Positions 48,744 to 57,653 of a stretch of DNA of 64,000 nt are shown here, piece by piece. The number at the start of each line of letters is the position of its first letter. The first letter of the stretch is position 1. The notes under the pieces were generated by a model. The model worked only from the letters and a program-made list of their open reading frames with translations, did not search any database and was not told the origin of the DNA. Source of the stretch: JAUWVG01 sp964633715 (GTDB lineage: Bacteria; Acidobacteriota; Aminicenantia; Aminicenantales; Aminicenantaceae); NCBI GenBank assembly GCA_964633715.1, contig CAZWHQ010000022.1, positions 5,135 through 69,134 on the forward strand, read 5' to 3'. The position numbers and the translations under genes were made by a program.

Positions 48744-48757
48744 TTGACTAAAATCAA
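48744..48757 (+). promoter_or_regulatory. FNR/CRP-type binding site
   Basis: TTGAC-TAAA-ATCAA matches the FNR consensus TTGAT-N4-ATCAA at nine of ten positions. Centre is about 73 bases before the flavodiiron gene start, so it could act as activator or repressor site. Confidence 0.5.
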
Positions 48758-48773
48758 TTATTTTAAAATTTGT

Positions 48774-48800
48774 TTATGTTAATGTATATAAATAACATAA
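48774..48800 (+). promoter_or_regulatory. 8-bp inverted repeat operator candidate
   Basis: TTATGTTA and TAACATAA are perfect inverted arms separated by 11 bases, in a spacer of AT-rich DNA 24 bases before the flavodiiron gene. Centre spacing of 19 bp fits binding of a dimer on one face of DNA. Confidence 0.5.
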
Positions 48801-48823
48801 GATAATGTTTTTGGCGGTATCAT

Positions 48824-50014
48824 ATGAAAGAGATAAAAAAAGACGTCTACTGGATTGGGAAAGTGGACTGGGAGCTTAGAAAATTCCATGGCGACGAATA
48901 TTCGACTCATAGGGGGACTACATATAACTCTTATCTAGTTAAAGACAAGAAAACAGCATTGATAGATACTGTATGGAGTCCATTTGGATCTGAATTCGTT
49001 GAGAATTTGGACAAACACGTTTCTTTAAAAAAAATCGACTACGTTATTGCGAATCATGCCGAGATTGATCACAGCGGAGGACTGGCGGAACTGATGGAAA
49101 TTATTCCCGATACCCCAATTTACTGCACGAACAACGGAGTCAAATCATTGAAGGGGCATTTCCACAAGGATTGGAATTTTATTCCCGTACGAACGGGAGA
49201 AAGACTCAGTCTGGGCAAAAAGGAACTGACGTTCATAGAGGCACCAATGCTTCACTGGCCGGACAGCATGTTCAGCTACCTGTCAGGTGAAAACATCCTC
49301 TTCAGCAACGACGCTTTCGGTCAGCATCTGGCCAGCGAATTTTTATATAACGATCTGGTCGATCAGGCCGAACTGTTCCAAGAGTGCATAAAATATTACG
49401 CTAACATCTTAACCCCTTTCAGTTCTCTGGCTGAGAAAAAAATAAACGAATTCAAAGGCTTGAAGGTCCCTGTGGACATGATCTGCCCAAGTCATGGAGT
49501 AATCTGGCAGGATAAACCGTTGCAGATAGTGGGAAAGTATCTTGATTGGGCCAAGAATTACAAGGAAAACCAGGTAACGATCGTGTACGACACGATGTGG
49601 AACGGGACAAGGAAAATGGCGGAAGCGATCGCGAGTGGGATAAAGTCTGCCGATGATGAGGTTGCAGTCAAGTTGTTTAGCATTTCCCGATCGGACAAGA
49701 ATGACGTTGTGACCCAAGTTTTCAAATCCAAAGCCCTGCTGTTGGGATCACCCACGATAAACAGGGGTATCCTGTCCGCCGTGGCTGGATTCATAGAGGA
49801 GATAAGGGGCTTGAAATTCAAGGAAAAGAAGGCCGCAGCTTTTGGAACTTACGGCTGGAGTGGGGAATCCATTGACATGATCGGCAAGGGGCTCGAAAGT
49901 GCTGGATTTGAGGTGCTGGATAGCGGAATAAAATCAATGTGGAATCCGGATGAGAATTCTTTAAAAGAGTGTGTAGAGTTCGGAAAGAAAATCGCGAAGA
50001 ATACAAAAATATAG
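48824..50014 (+). CDS. Flavodiiron protein (A-type flavoprotein)
   Basis: 396 residues. Metallo-beta-lactamase-like diiron domain with all ligands: His78-x-Glu80-x-Asp82-His83, His144, Asp163, His224. C-terminal flavodoxin domain (from ~residue 250) with TMWNGTRKMA FMN loop. Family reduces O2 to water and/or NO to N2O using electrons from rubredoxin. Divergent from the perR-katG-rubrerythrin unit and preceded by an FNR-like site and an inverted repeat. O2 versus NO preference cannot be read from sequence. Confidence 0.92.
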   Translation: MKEIKKDVYWIGKVDWELRKFHGDEYSTHRGTTYNSYLVKDKKTALIDTVWSPFGSEFVENLDKHVSLKKIDYVIANHAEIDHSGGLAELMEIIPDTPIYCTNNGVKSLKGHFHKDWNFIPVRTGERLSLGKKELTFIEAPMLHWPDSMFSYLSGENILFSNDAFGQHLASEFLYNDLVDQAELFQECIKYYANILTPFSSLAEKKINEFKGLKVPVDMICPSHGVIWQDKPLQIVGKYLDWAKNYKENQVTIVYDTMWNGTRKMAEAIASGIKSADDEVAVKLFSISRSDKNDVVTQVFKSKALLLGSPTINRGILSAVAGFIEEIRGLKFKEKKAAAFGTYGWSGESIDMIGKGLESAGFEVLDSGIKSMWNPDENSLKECVEFGKKIAKNTKI

Positions 50015-50375
50015 TCCATTATTACGATATCCAATACGAATTTTCCATTGATTCTTTCGAAGTGTGCATTTCACATCTGGCAATATAAATCCAGCGCTGA
50101 AACTTAAAGGAATGTCATGTGGTCAAAACATTGGGTGTGTTTCAATTCAATATGTATCTTTTTTTTCTATCGGAAGAGCGGAATATTATTTATCTGCATA
50201 TCAGGAAGAACCGATTCGTAAAACCATGCTGTACGGAATTTTTCAGTTCTTGAAGAAAGAATGCAGATGTCTTTGGGATTAAATTTTCTCCTGCTCTATA
50301 TTCATTTAATAAAATTTCCGATAAAATAGAAAAGAACTCGGGTGGATTGAAAACGTACTGCAAGGAGGAAGTACA
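50015..50375. other. Intergenic region, no gene accepted
   Basis: Contains a 72-codon open frame (50064-50282) without ribosome site and with unusual composition, which I do not support. No RNA structure or strong promoter recognised. Confidence 0.4.
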
Positions 50376-51095
50376 ATGACCAGTTTATATTTTTTGGCTC
50401 CGACACTTATTGCCATTTTTATTTCTTTTTTGGTGATTAGAGCGGCAGGCGTGGCGCTGATGATGACGGGAATGGAGTGGAAGAAGGCGCGGTTTCAGGC
50501 TCTCTCTGCCTTTTCAGGGACCGGATTTACGACAAAAGAAGCCGAATCGGTCATCAATCATCCCACCCGGAGAAAGATTGTCACCTGGCTCATGATATTA
50601 GGGAATGCAGGGATCGTCACGGTCATCGTTACAGCCACGAGTTCCTTGGCCACCAGTCATGGCTTTGAGCTGCCCATTAACATCATCGTTCTTATCGCCG
50701 GTATTTTTGTCATCTATAAAATTGCTTCGTATAAAAAATTCACAAAAAAATGGGAGCGGTTTATTGAGAAGAAACTCATTAAATCCCCGGTTATCGAAGA
50801 GGCCACTATTGAGGACCAGCTCCACTTCCTTGAAGGATATGGGATAGTAAAGAAAATTGTGGGTCAGGATTCCCCGTTGATTGGAAGTTCTCTTGCAGAA
50901 TGGAAGCTCAATGAAAAAGGTGTGCTCGTTCTGGGGATCGAGAGGGGCAAGAATTGGGTGCCGATACCAAAAGCAACCGTGATTATCGAGGAAGAGGACA
51001 GGCTTATTGTCTACGGCCCTCATAAAAAACTCAAAGAGCTTCTCAAAACACCTACCTCGCTGACCGATTCCGATAAAAACCCTATCGAAGACTAA
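50376..51095 (+). CDS. Membrane protein with TrkA-C (RCK_C) domain
   Basis: 239 residues: three membrane segments (about 4-28, 70-92, 100-118) with a polar FSGTGFTTKEAE loop, then a TrkA-C domain (~residues 150-232; HFLEGYGIVKKI ... GSSLAEWKLN ... DRLIVYGP). TrkA-C domains bind ligands that control ion channels or transporters. Such stand-alone proteins probably modulate a partner, or act alone; no transporter gene is adjacent. AAGGAGG site before ATG. Appears intact, unlike what follows. Confidence 0.78.
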   Translation: MTSLYFLAPTLIAIFISFLVIRAAGVALMMTGMEWKKARFQALSAFSGTGFTTKEAESVINHPTRRKIVTWLMILGNAGIVTVIVTATSSLATSHGFELPINIIVLIAGIFVIYKIASYKKFTKKWERFIEKKLIKSPVIEEATIEDQLHFLEGYGIVKKIVGQDSPLIGSSLAEWKLNEKGVLVLGIERGKNWVPIPKATVIIEEEDRLIVYGPHKKLKELLKTPTSLTDSDKNPIED

Positions 51096-51096
51096 G

Positions 51097-51123
51097 TCGG
51101 GATGAGACAATCCCGTCCTTTTT
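51097..51123 (+). terminator. Rho-independent terminator (short stem)
   Basis: CGGGAT / ATCCCG, six pairs with six-base loop, then TCCTTTTT. Follows the TrkA-C gene directly. Stem is short. Confidence 0.55.
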
Positions 51124-51140
51124 GAAAAAGATGTACATAA

Positions 51141-51995
51141 TTCTTTGATGCCTCAAAATCCGATGGTTTCCTCAAGGTCAGCGGCTGGTATGATCTCCGA
51201 ACCAAAGAACACTCAGGCCAATTTTCTGCAAATTCTCTGAGGATAGGCGGATGGCAACCGCCAGGAGGTTTCACAGAATTCAAGATGGTTCTTGATTTAT
51301 CAGGAGAAAGTCAAGGGAAGTTGTCTGCGCCGCAACTTTGGGTTGAAGGGGGAAAATCGAATTTTAGCGCCAGGGCTGACGTGGACCTGGCCTTGTTGTC
51401 GGATCTCTTTCAAGAGATTTCTGCCGACGGCTCTTTACAGATCAATTCTTTTCTTCAGGGAGGGCCTATATGGGATTCAAGCTTCAATGCCGGCCTGACT
51501 CTTTCTGGGGGTAGAATCGAGTTTGTCAATTTCCCAGAAGTTTTTGATGACATAGGGATTCATCTGGAAGTCAAAGACAATCAATTTGATATTCAATCGT
51601 GTGTCTTCGAGCTTGGAAGCACAGGTTTTTCACTCGAAGGAATACTTCCTTTTCAATCCTTACCTGTTTCAGTCCCTTTCCTGCCAAGCTCCCAAGAGGA
51701 AAAACAGCTGGATCTTCGAGCAGGCTTTAAGAACTTGAATTCTTCTCTTTTGAAAGTTTTTCTGGGAGGGAACACTGTTGAGCAGATAGAAGGGACACTG
51801 GATGCAGACATTTTGGTCAAGGGAAAAAAACTTCAACGGCCTCAGCTCTCCACGCTTTTTCCTTGAGAATTTTAGCGGGTCTATTCAATTCGAAGACAAC
51901 CGCATAAACCTTCAGGATTTTGGAGGACAACTTAACGGAGGGAAGGTGGAAATAGGCGTGGAGAGGAATTATCTTATCTTTTTATCGATCCACGT
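51141..51995 (+). pseudogene. TamB fragment (no start, frameshifted, truncated)
   Basis: The frame is open from just after an in-frame TAA at 51138 but has no credible start; ATG at 51285 lies inside homologous sequence. Content is TamB/AsmA-like beta-rich sequence (DLRTKEHSGQFSANSL, GSLQINSFLQGG, GRIEFVNFPEVFDDI). Near 51850 the reading jumps to another frame, which continues with FLENFSGSIQF and GGQLNGGKVEIG, a typical TamB motif; then at about 51960 it joins BamA-like sequence. So N-terminus, C-terminus and one frame are lost. Normal TamB is well over 1000 residues. Confidence 0.7.
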
Positions 51996-53351
51996 GTGGT
52001 TATCCGCAGGTTGAGGGATTTTTATGTCCGGAGTGGTTCTCTCCAAGTCCGCATAGATGAAACCCGGATCAATTTTTTGACGGAGGAAAAGACATTAACA
52101 GTGACTTTTCCTATCCAGGAAGGCCCAAGATTTAAAATAGACAATCTGGCTTTTGAAGGGAATGTTTTTTTTGGAGCCACAGAGTTAGAGAATATTATAA
52201 ATATCCGAAAGGAAAATATTTATAGAAAGGATGTTGTCGAAAAGGCCGTGATTGCTCTGGAAGAAGCCTATGCGAGAAAGGGATTCAACCAGGTTGAGAT
52301 TGATGTGCTCATCCAGGAGGATGAAAAAGAAGAGATTGTCGATCTGGTCTTTAGAATTCAAGAGAAGTTGCAGGGGAGTGTGGGGGAGATCCGCATCATC
52401 GGTAATTCAATAACGTCCGAAAAAGTCATCAACCGTGAGATGGAACTTCAAGTCGGAGATCTGATCGATTTTCGCCTCCTCAATAGGGCTAGAAAACGGC
52501 TGTATGATTTGGGTGTTTTTAAACGGATTCAAATCGAGACCGTCCCTCTTGAGTCAGCATCCCAGTCAATTCGTCCCTATAGGATAGATGTCGAAGTTGA
52601 AGAGCTAAAACCTTATCGTCTCCGTTACGGTCTGCAGTATGATACGGAGACTTCTCTTGGGCTGTCCCTTGAACTGATCAACAGGAATGTATTCGGCCGT
52701 TCCTTGCTGGCAGGCGCGAGCTTCCGCTTGAATAGGGATGAAAAAGATTTTAAAGGTTTTGTTAGAAGTCCATATTTTTTGTCCAAGAAAATCAGTACAG
52801 AATTTTTTTTATTTTACAACTCAAGCGATAAACCTTCTTTCAGATTGGGCCGGGGCGGTTTGACAATCCAGCAGCAGATAAAGCTGGGGCGATTCACAAT
52901 CCTTTCCTACGGGTATTCTTTTGAGCAGGTGAGGACTTATCTCAGCGAAACATCGGTGGTTCCTTTTGCCGCTGATCCCGTCCATAATGAAGGGGTCCTG
53001 GATCTGACGTTTTCTCATGACACCAGGGACAGCATCATGAATGCCAGCCGGGGCCTGTTTTTATCACAATCTTTTGGCTATGCGGCTGGATGGCTCGGCT
53101 CCCAAGTGAACTTCATCCGCTATTTTGGTGAACTATCCACCTATCAAAAAATTTCCGATTCCTTCATCTATGCTTTTGCTTTTCGGTTGGGCCTCGGTCA
53201 AGGTTTGGGCAGTGAACTCAGTCTCAGCCAAAGATTCTTTGCCGGAGGAGGAACCACAATCAGAGGATTCAAGAAAAATGAAGTGGGTCCCAAGGAATTG
53301 ACGTCAGGATTGGACAGGTTTTTTAAAACCTCATCTAGGTCGAACAGTTGA
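51996..53351 (+). pseudogene. BamA/TamA-like outer membrane protein, truncated at both ends
   Basis: About 451 codons. Two POTRA-like parts (FEGNVFFGATELENI; IRIIGNSITSEKVINREMELQVGD given here as IRIIGN and REMELQVGD) and half a barrel (RYGLQYDTE, SRGLFLSQSFGY, FFAGGGTTIRGF). The frame extends upstream of the GTG at 51996 without start (FIDPRVVIRRLRDFY), directly joined to the TamB fragment. After GGGTTIRGFKKNEVGPK the remaining barrel strands, about 100 residues, are missing and replaced by unrelated codons. Not expected to insert into the outer membrane. Confidence 0.72.
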
Positions 53352-53390
53352 AGCATTCAAAGAACAGCGCGAAAAAGGCCGAAGGTGAGT
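53304..53390 (+). pseudogene. Possible C-terminal scrap of another gene
   Basis: In a second frame overlapping the truncated barrel end, an open stretch ends in HLGRTVEAFKEQREKGRR then TGA. Its charged tail reads like the C-terminus of a protein whose body is absent. I cannot name it. This would be consistent with a deletion joining two genes. Confidence 0.25.
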
Positions 53391-53486
53391 GAGTTGAATG
53401 CGGCCGACTCATGTGGTATAAGTTTTTTCATATAAAGCAAATGAAGTCTAAACTGGAAGGGATATTAATGTCGGGGAAGCTTTAAC

Positions 53487-53885
53487 ATGTCCCTGCGCAA
53501 GATAGAAGTGACCATCTCTGAAAAATACAGGGATGACTTAATGCGCATCCTTGAAGGATATGACTATCTGGATCTCTGGCAAGGAAAAATTGACAACGGG
53601 AGAGTTCACACGACATCTGTCCTTCCGACTGAAAAGACAGAAGAGATTTTAGATATTATTGAGAAGCGTTTTTCGAATACGGAGGGATTCCGGATCATCC
53701 TTGTTTCGGTTGAAGCGTCCATCCCAAGACTTGAAGTTAAGGAGAAGAAAGAACCCGAAGATCAAAAAAATACTACTGAAAAAAAAATCATCTCCAAGAC
53801 CATATTTATTCCACTGACCTTCATTGCCGGAGTTTACGGGATGAATTTTAAGTTCATGCCTGAATTGGGTTGGAAATGGCTGTAG
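53487..53885 (+). pseudogene. DUF389 N-terminus joined to CorA C-terminal piece
   Basis: 132 codons. Residues 1-~95 resemble the N-terminal cytoplasmic domain of DUF389/TIGR00341 proteins ([26 protein letters not shown]). Residues ~105-130 switch abruptly to the CorA magnesium transporter signature [17 protein letters not shown] and MPELGW. The CorA part then ends in KWL without the last membrane helix. A functional DUF389 protein or CorA would be over 300 residues. Looks like a deletion junction between two adjacent genes. A short functional protein is not excluded, as the frame is open and has an ATG. Confidence 0.6.
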
Positions 53886-53929
53886 CCACCGTGTCCTCTT
53901 GTAAGGGAAATTGTGCATAGGGAGTCAAT

Positions 53930-54136
53930 ATGAAACCTAAAATAATAATTATCTTGATCCTAATGGTCTTGTTTTTCATTGTTGTTCTTCAGAATACCCA
54001 GGTCGTGGAGTTTCAGTTCTTGTTTTGGACATTCGGGATGTCCCGTATTGTCGTGATCTCTTTTATGATGCTTGTCGGATTTGTGACCGGTTATCTTGTT
54101 GCACGAATGGAAAAGGATAAAAAAACAAAACCATAA
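53930..54136 (+). CDS. LapA/DUF1049-like small membrane protein
   Basis: 68 residues with two membrane helices; QNTQVVEFQFLFW between them and a basic C-terminus (ARMEKDKKTKP) are the LapA/DUF1049 pattern. In E. coli LapA works with LapB in LPS assembly control, but many stand-alone homologues are uncharacterised. GGGAG site before ATG. Complete, in contrast to the genes before it. Confidence 0.75.
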   Translation: MKPKIIIILILMVLFFIVVLQNTQVVEFQFLFWTFGMSRIVVISFMMLVGFVTGYLVARMEKDKKTKP

Positions 54137-54198
54137 ACAGCTTGGCGGGATTATAACCTGCCCTCGAAATATTAAAGGGCACATTTCCGCAACGGGAT

Positions 54199-54786
54199 TT
54201 ACCCGGAAGATTTTTCTGAAAGCCAATCGATGAGAGCTGTCAATTCTTCTCTCAATATCTGTGAAAGGACAACGGGAAGGTAAACGATATCCATTCCGGG
54301 CATTTTTTCCATCCTGTCAAACTCATGAGAATAGACAATCTCCTGAGTCTTAAAGTCCACAATTTCTATCTCCATGGACAGGCGGGCAAACCAGGCTTCT
54401 TGACGGTCTTCTTCTTCAATAGATCGTATCCTGGCTCTTAATGAAAAATCAGGTTCTCCTGAAGATAGATCTATGATTGTTTTGGAGAATATCCTGTTTT
54501 TCTTAAAATACTCGTAGATCGAATTTCTGATGAGAGAGCCTGGTTTTTCAGCCCAAAAATGATAGGAGTAGTAGTTGAGTTGATAGGGCGAGTCCCTGTA
54601 GACAATCTCAAAATTATCATAGAAGGATTGTGTGGGAATCCGGTCGATATAAATCGTCTTATCGATTTGGGCCGAAGAAACTTCCTGGTTGGTCGGCAGA
54701 AAGATTTGATAATACTTTTTCACTGGACTGGTCAAACACGCAAATCCTAAAACAATCACGATTAAAAGGATGCCGATCTTTTTCAT
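54199..54786 (-). CDS. ABC-type transport auxiliary lipoprotein (PqiC/LptE-like family)
   Basis: 195 residues, signal peptide with lipobox LGFAC (Cys17). The body matches ABC_trans_aux lipoproteins: YYQIFLP, DRIPTQSFYDN, ILREELTALIDWL. Such lipoproteins accompany MCE transport systems at the outer membrane. Its start overlaps the stop of the MlaD gene by four bases (ATGA), completing the operon. Confidence 0.78.
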   Translation of the reverse strand: MKKIGILLIVIVLGFACLTSPVKKYYQIFLPTNQEVSSAQIDKTIYIDRIPTQSFYDNFEIVYRDSPYQLNYYSYHFWAEKPGSLIRNSIYEYFKKNRIFSKTIIDLSSGEPDFSLRARIRSIEEEDRQEAWFARLSMEIEIVDFKTQEIVYSHEFDRMEKMPGMDIVYLPVVLSQILREELTALIDWLSEKSSG

Positions 54787-55727
54787 TTTCCTTTCCCCTT
54801 TCTTCTTCTTAATAATACAGTGGGGTCTTCAACAAGATCCCTCGATAAAGAAGACATATTTTCGATCACCATTCTGAGGTCATCGAAGGTCTGACCCATT
54901 TCCTCCTGCTGCAGGACAATGAGGTTCTGTATTTTTTGAACGCTGTCCGTCACTGCTTCAATGAATAATTCCAAATTTTTGATGACCTGTCCCATTTCTT
55001 CACCTGAGAATCTATCGGAAATATTGGCGAATGTCTGTTCCGTGTCTTTTTCGATTCTTCCACTAATCACAGTCAGATTCTGAAGAACAGTAAAAAGATT
55101 TTCTGTGACCTCTCCGAACTGCTGGGATGCTTCCTGAATATTGATGATCGAATTTTCAAGGTCGTCCTTTCTTTTTTCGAGAACGCTGGTTATGATCTCA
55201 GATCCTCTTTGTGTATTATCGAGGAACTGATTGATTTTTTCCAAGTTGCCGGGACTGAGGAGATCGTTAACACTCTGGAGAGTGGCGTCAATATTGGCCA
55301 CGATATCTTCAGCTTTTTCTCCTAATCCCCTCCTAGGGGGGATCTCTCCAAGGGGAGCGAGGTCCTCGGCTTCATTGCTTCCTCCCGATAAGTGGACAAA
55401 CCTTTGTCCTGTGATCCCCGCATACATCATGGCTGCCCCCATATCCACTTTGATAGGAAAATCTCTCCGGATTTTCATCTGGATTTGTATGGAGTTAAGG
55501 TTCGAGGGATCGACCTTGATTTGATTGACTTTGCCAATTTCGACTCCCTGGTACTTAACCGGAGATCCGACATAAAGGCCGTTGACTGAAGTGTCCTTAA
55601 AACTGGTGTAGTAAATCTCGCCTTCCTCTTTAAGTTTAGGCACTATCAATACCGTGAGAATGCCGAAAAACATTATTGATGCGACAAAGAGAAAGACTCC
55701 CAATCGAATTTTTTGTTCTTTAGTCAT
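54783..55727 (-). CDS. MlaD family protein (MCE domain)
   Basis: 314 residues: one N-terminal membrane helix (~10-31), the MCE domain (~35-115; GLYVGSPVKYQGVEIGKV), then a long helical/coiled region (~125-310) that would form a periplasmic channel or tube. Substrate-binding part of a phospholipid ABC transporter. Start overlaps the ATPase gene end by eight bases. Confidence 0.87.
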   Translation of the reverse strand: MTKEQKIRLGVFLFVASIMFFGILTVLIVPKLKEEGEIYYTSFKDTSVNGLYVGSPVKYQGVEIGKVNQIKVDPSNLNSIQIQMKIRRDFPIKVDMGAAMMYAGITGQRFVHLSGGSNEAEDLAPLGEIPPRRGLGEKAEDIVANIDATLQSVNDLLSPGNLEKINQFLDNTQRGSEIITSVLEKRKDDLENSIINIQEASQQFGEVTENLFTVLQNLTVISGRIEKDTEQTFANISDRFSGEEMGQVIKNLELFIEAVTDSVQKIQNLIVLQQEEMGQTFDDLRMVIENMSSLSRDLVEDPTVLLRRRKGKGK

Positions 55728-56466
55728 CTTTATTTCCTTCTTTTAGAAAAAAGGTAGAGATAAATGGATCTTCTGTGGAGAACATATCCTGAAATGGGCC
55801 AGAAAAATAGAGACTTCCCTCATTGAGAACAATGACATCATCCGCAATCTTTTCGATGGAACGAAGTTCGTGGGTCACCACGACAAGGGTCATGCCAAAG
55901 TTTTGTTTCAAATTCAGCATCATCTCATCGAGGCCTCTGGATGTGATGGGATCCAATCCCGCAGAGGGTTCATCACAGAAGATAATATCGGGATCAAGGA
56001 TCATCGCTCGAGCCAGAGATGCTCGTTTTCGCATGCCTCCTGAAAGTTCTGAGGGATATTTGGCCCAGCTCTTCTCAAGGCCAACCTTAGAGAGAGCCGT
56101 CATGACCAGTTCCCGCTCAATTTCTAGCTGAAATCCGGGATGGTTCATCCGGATGGGCAGAGATATGTTATCGTATAGATTGAGCGAATTGAGGAGTGCT
56201 CCGTTCTGGTAAAGCACTCCAATTCTTCTGTAGAGAGACTGAAGGGATTTTTCTGAAAAAAAATCGACCTTATTTCCTGAAAAATAGATATCTCCTGAAA
56301 TTGGAGGGATCAGTCCCACAAGGGTTTTGAGCAGCGTCGACTTGCCGCAGCCGCTTTTTCCCAAAACAACGGTTATCCTGTCTTTAAGGATGGATAAATT
56401 TATGCCTGAAATCACACTTGTCAAATTAAATCCAACTGACAGATTATTGGTTTTTATAAGTTCCAT
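55720..56466 (-). CDS. MlaF-type ABC transporter ATP-binding protein
   Basis: 248 residues. Walker A GKSGCGKST, signature LSGGMRKR, Walker B IIFCDEPSAGLD and the H-loop VVTHE. The MRKR signature form is typical of MlaF. ATG at 56466 is chosen because homology starts with LIKTNNLSVGF; the frame is open 132 bases further into the upstream permease gene but without homology. It energises lipid exchange between membranes. Confidence 0.88.
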   Translation of the reverse strand: MELIKTNNLSVGFNLTSVISGINLSILKDRITVVLGKSGCGKSTLLKTLVGLIPPISGDIYFSGNKVDFFSEKSLQSLYRRIGVLYQNGALLNSLNLYDNISLPIRMNHPGFQLEIERELVMTALSKVGLEKSWAKYPSELSGGMRKRASLARAMILDPDIIFCDEPSAGLDPITSRGLDEMMLNLKQNFGMTLVVVTHELRSIEKIADDVIVLNEGSLYFSGPFQDMFSTEDPFISTFFLKEGNKDD

Positions 56467-56470
56467 TTTA

Positions 56471-57541
56471 TCAATAAAAAACAAGTGCAAAGACACAGCC
56501 CAGAAGAATGATGAGGGTAATAGAAAGCACCACAGATTCTGTTGTGGCCCGCCCCACCTCTTCCGAACCGTATTTGACAGAAAGACCCTTAAATCCACTG
56601 CAGACCACGATCGTCCAACCGAATGTCATTGTTTTGAATAATCCAATTAAAAAATCTTCTATATGTACAATCTCGAACATCTCTCTAAAAAAGGCACTGA
56701 CAGGCGTACCAAGGAAAAAACGGGCGACGAGAACACCTCCGAAAATACCCACAAAATCAGCCATACCGACCAAAAGCGGGATGGCCAGTGTCATGGCTAT
56801 AATCCGGGGAACCAGAAGAAATTTTTCTGGAATAACACCCATGGTTTTTAAGGCATCGATTTCCTCTAGGACCTTCATAGAGGAAATTTCGGCTGTCATA
56901 GCTGCTCCGACCTTCCCGGCAAGAATGATTCCCGTCATCAGAGGGACCAATTCCCGGACCATTGCAAATCCGATGAAATAAGCCAGATATATATCCGCAC
57001 CAAAAAGCTTGAGTTGAGCGGCCGATGTCAGAGAAATAGTCACTCCGACAAGAAAAGTGATTAAAGCGACGATAGGAAAAGACTTGTATCCAATAGCATA
57101 GAGCTGGTGTCCGATCTCTCCCGGATACAGTCCTCTCCGTTTACGGAGATACTGGAACGTATGGTACACTTCATCAGCCAGAAGTGAAACAAATTGCTTC
57201 ACATTACGTGCAAAAGTCAAGAAACTTTCGGATATAGATTCGAGTCTCTGGGTTAGACTTCTTTTGCTATGCACTGGGACTTCATCTCCCTCTTTCAACG
57301 ACAAATCGGAGAGCATGCTTTCAAATTTTTCCTGGATATTAGTAAAGGTGATTTCTGGCTGGTTTTTCCTTATAAAATTAAGAAATATAAATCCCGATTG
57401 GTCACATTCCTGCAGGTCAGAACAATCAAGAATAAGATCCTGAGAGTCCCCTTCACTTTTGATCTCAGAAAAAAGGTCTGAGATGTTCTTTAAAAATAGA
57501 TTTTTTGGAAGGCGGATTGTTTTTTTGTCGGTCGATCCCAT
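56471..57541 (-). CDS. MlaE-type ABC transporter permease with N-terminal STAS-like region
   Basis: 356 residues. Residues ~1-85 form a STAS-like module (LILDCSDLQECDQSG is given here as DCSDLQ), normally the separate protein MlaB; thus MlaB and MlaE are fused. Residues ~135-356 are the MlaE permease with motifs LVGVTISL, GAAMTAEISSM and EEIDALKTMGV. First gene of the Mla-type operon. Only an AGG lies before ATG. Confidence 0.88.
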   Translation of the reverse strand: MGSTDKKTIRLPKNLFLKNISDLFSEIKSEGDSQDLILDCSDLQECDQSGFIFLNFIRKNQPEITFTNIQEKFESMLSDLSLKEGDEVPVHSKRSLTQRLESISESFLTFARNVKQFVSLLADEVYHTFQYLRKRRGLYPGEIGHQLYAIGYKSFPIVALITFLVGVTISLTSAAQLKLFGADIYLAYFIGFAMVRELVPLMTGIILAGKVGAAMTAEISSMKVLEEIDALKTMGVIPEKFLLVPRIIAMTLAIPLLVGMADFVGIFGGVLVARFFLGTPVSAFFREMFEIVHIEDFLIGLFKTMTFGWTIVVCSGFKGLSVKYGSEEVGRATTESVVLSITLIILLGCVFALVFY

Positions 57542-57653
57542 CCTGAATCAACATTATCATGAAGAGACAAAAATGGTCAATGGTTTGTCTCTTCTATGGG
57601 TAGAGATAATTTTGAATGATGGGCAATTTAAATAATTGTTTTCCTATCGATCC

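Noticed and set aside
48536..48757. 73-codon minus-strand frame between perR and the flavodiiron gene
   Set aside because: TTG start without ribosome site, overlaps the perR -35 box and the FNR-like site; composition does not look coding.
50064..50282. 72-codon plus-strand frame
   Set aside because: No ribosome site, atypical composition, no recognisable feature.
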